Part shown: positions 63,540-64,000 of the stretch, piece after piece
Numbering within the stretch: position 1 is the first letter of the stretch
Layout of the letters: each line of letters begins with the position of its first letter
Assembly: GCA_945878525.1 (NCBI GenBank)
Contig: CAMCTU010000002.1
Location: 1-64,000 of the forward strand
Direction of reading: 5' to 3'
DNA length: 64,000 nt
DNA from: Sphingobacterium thalpophilum
Lineage (GTDB): Bacteria; Bacteroidota; Bacteroidia; Sphingobacteriales; Sphingobacteriaceae
The notes under the pieces: model-generated
Database searches by the model: none
What the model saw: only the letters and a program-made list of their open reading frames with translations
Told to the model about the DNA's origin: nothing
Program-made: the position numbers and the translations under genes

Positions 63540-63989
63540 TCAACTAAGTAATTCTTTTACAAGCTCAGAAATAGTTTTTCCATCTGCCTTACCTGCCAAT
63601 TCCTTACTTGCAACTCCCATCACTTTACCCATATCTTTTATACCCACAGCACCTGTTTTGCTGATTATTTCTTTAATTAAACCTGCAACAGCGCTTTTGT
63701 CCAATTGTTTTGGCAGATAAGCCTCTATTACCTGAAGCTCTTCCTGTTCAATTTGATACAAGTCCTGACGATTTTGAGACTGATAAATGTCCGCAGATTC
63801 CCTACGTTGTTTAGCCAGTTTTTGAAGAACCTTAATTTCTGCTTCCTCTGAAAGTGTTTCCTCTGCCCCTTTTTCTGTTTTGGCAACTAATAAAGCAGCT
63901 TTAATGGCTCTTAGTCCGCGTAAACGTGTGCTATCCTTACTCAACATGGCAGATTTAATATCCTGATCAATATTTTGTTGTAGAGACAT
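63540..63989 (-). CDS. GatB/YqeY-domain protein
   Basis: 149 residues, the whole YqeY family length. The N-terminal helical part MSLQQNIDQDIKSAMLSKDS is followed by TRLRGLRAIKAALLVAKTEK and a C-terminal helical domain similar to the GatB tail (KDMGKVMGVASKELAGKADG). GatB uses this domain to handle mischarged tRNA; the stand-alone protein's role is uncertain, perhaps tRNA-related. It starts 11 bp from the right edge of the window, so upstream context is missing. Confidence 0.93.
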   Translation of the reverse strand: MSLQQNIDQDIKSAMLSKDSTRLRGLRAIKAALLVAKTEKGAEETLSEEAEIKVLQKLAKQRRESADIYQSQNRQDLYQIEQEELQVIEAYLPKQLDKSAVAGLIKEIISKTGAVGIKDMGKVMGVASKELAGKADGKTISELVKELLS

Positions 63990-64000
63990 TTCCTGAAATG

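Noticed and set aside
1-64000. Search by eye for CRISPR arrays, insertion sequences, attachment sites, rRNA and tRNA genes
   Set aside because: No regularly spaced repeats, transposase or integrase frames, terminal inverted repeats or cloverleaf structures were found.

Overview
The window is an ordinary, gene-dense piece of chromosome from a member of the Bacteroidota, most likely Sphingobacteriales (Pedobacter/Sphingobacterium-like). The reasons are the AT-rich DNA, promoters of the TAnnTTTG type instead of sigma70 boxes, the near absence of Shine-Dalgarno sequences, and several gene families and gene orders typical of this phylum: the uppS-bamA-ompH-ompH cluster next to a PorG/DUF6089 protein and nadK, an HU(CCDC81)-SPOR protein, TonB proteins carrying the YGAYELRK signature, and a long PurF. 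I see no rRNA, tRNA, CRISPR array, insertion sequence, prophage or integrase.

Layout. 1-5.1 kb: the end of rel (ppGpp synthetase), a Fur regulator, purA, pabB, then plsY and nadC on the minus strand; between pabB and plsY lies the collapsed remnant of an M48 metallopeptidase lipoprotein. 5.5-13.6 kb: gpmI with a small lipoprotein, two small minus-strand genes, lon, an LpxR-type lipid A deacylase, arfB and cmk. 13.7-17.6 kb: rpsA with a clear promoter and leader hairpin, then pyrR-pyrB. 17.7-27.8 kb: a collinear envelope cluster made of a 1010-residue TPR protein, an outer-membrane barrel, an HU-SPOR protein, ExbB, ExbD, a TonB/TolA-like protein, FolC and a second TonB. 27.8-35.0 kb: an SDR oxidoreductase, two APC permeases flanking a membrane pyrophosphatase, and MarC. 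35.0-39.0 kb (minus): guaA, a periplasmic-binding lipoprotein and an RsmB-type methyltransferase in one overlapping operon. 39.2-46.7 kb: an NlpC/P60 lipoprotein, a UbiD decarboxylase, dCMP deaminase, a FucP-type transporter, a LysE-type exporter and purF. 46.7-54.5 kb (minus): nuoHIJKLMN, the membrane half of complex I, with its own promoter and without nuoA-G. 54.5-64 kb (minus): murI, two OmpH/Skp chaperones, bamA, uppS, a PorG-like protein, nadK, a CBS protein, an alpha/beta hydrolase and a GatB/YqeY protein.

How the genes fit together. Most are housekeeping genes: nucleotide synthesis (purA, purF, guaA, pyrR/B, cmk, dCMP deaminase), NAD (nadC, nadK), folate (pabB, folC), respiration and ion energetics (nuo, hppA), and envelope construction (uppS, murI, bamA, ompH, plsY, LpxR). 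The most interesting block is the TPR-barrel-HU/SPOR-ExbB/D-TonB cluster, which looks like a dedicated proton-motive-force-driven envelope machine. The most interesting regulatory signal is that four genes (gpmI, cmk, guaA, murI) have a TAnnTTTG promoter element only 3-4 nt from the start codon, predicting leaderless mRNAs.
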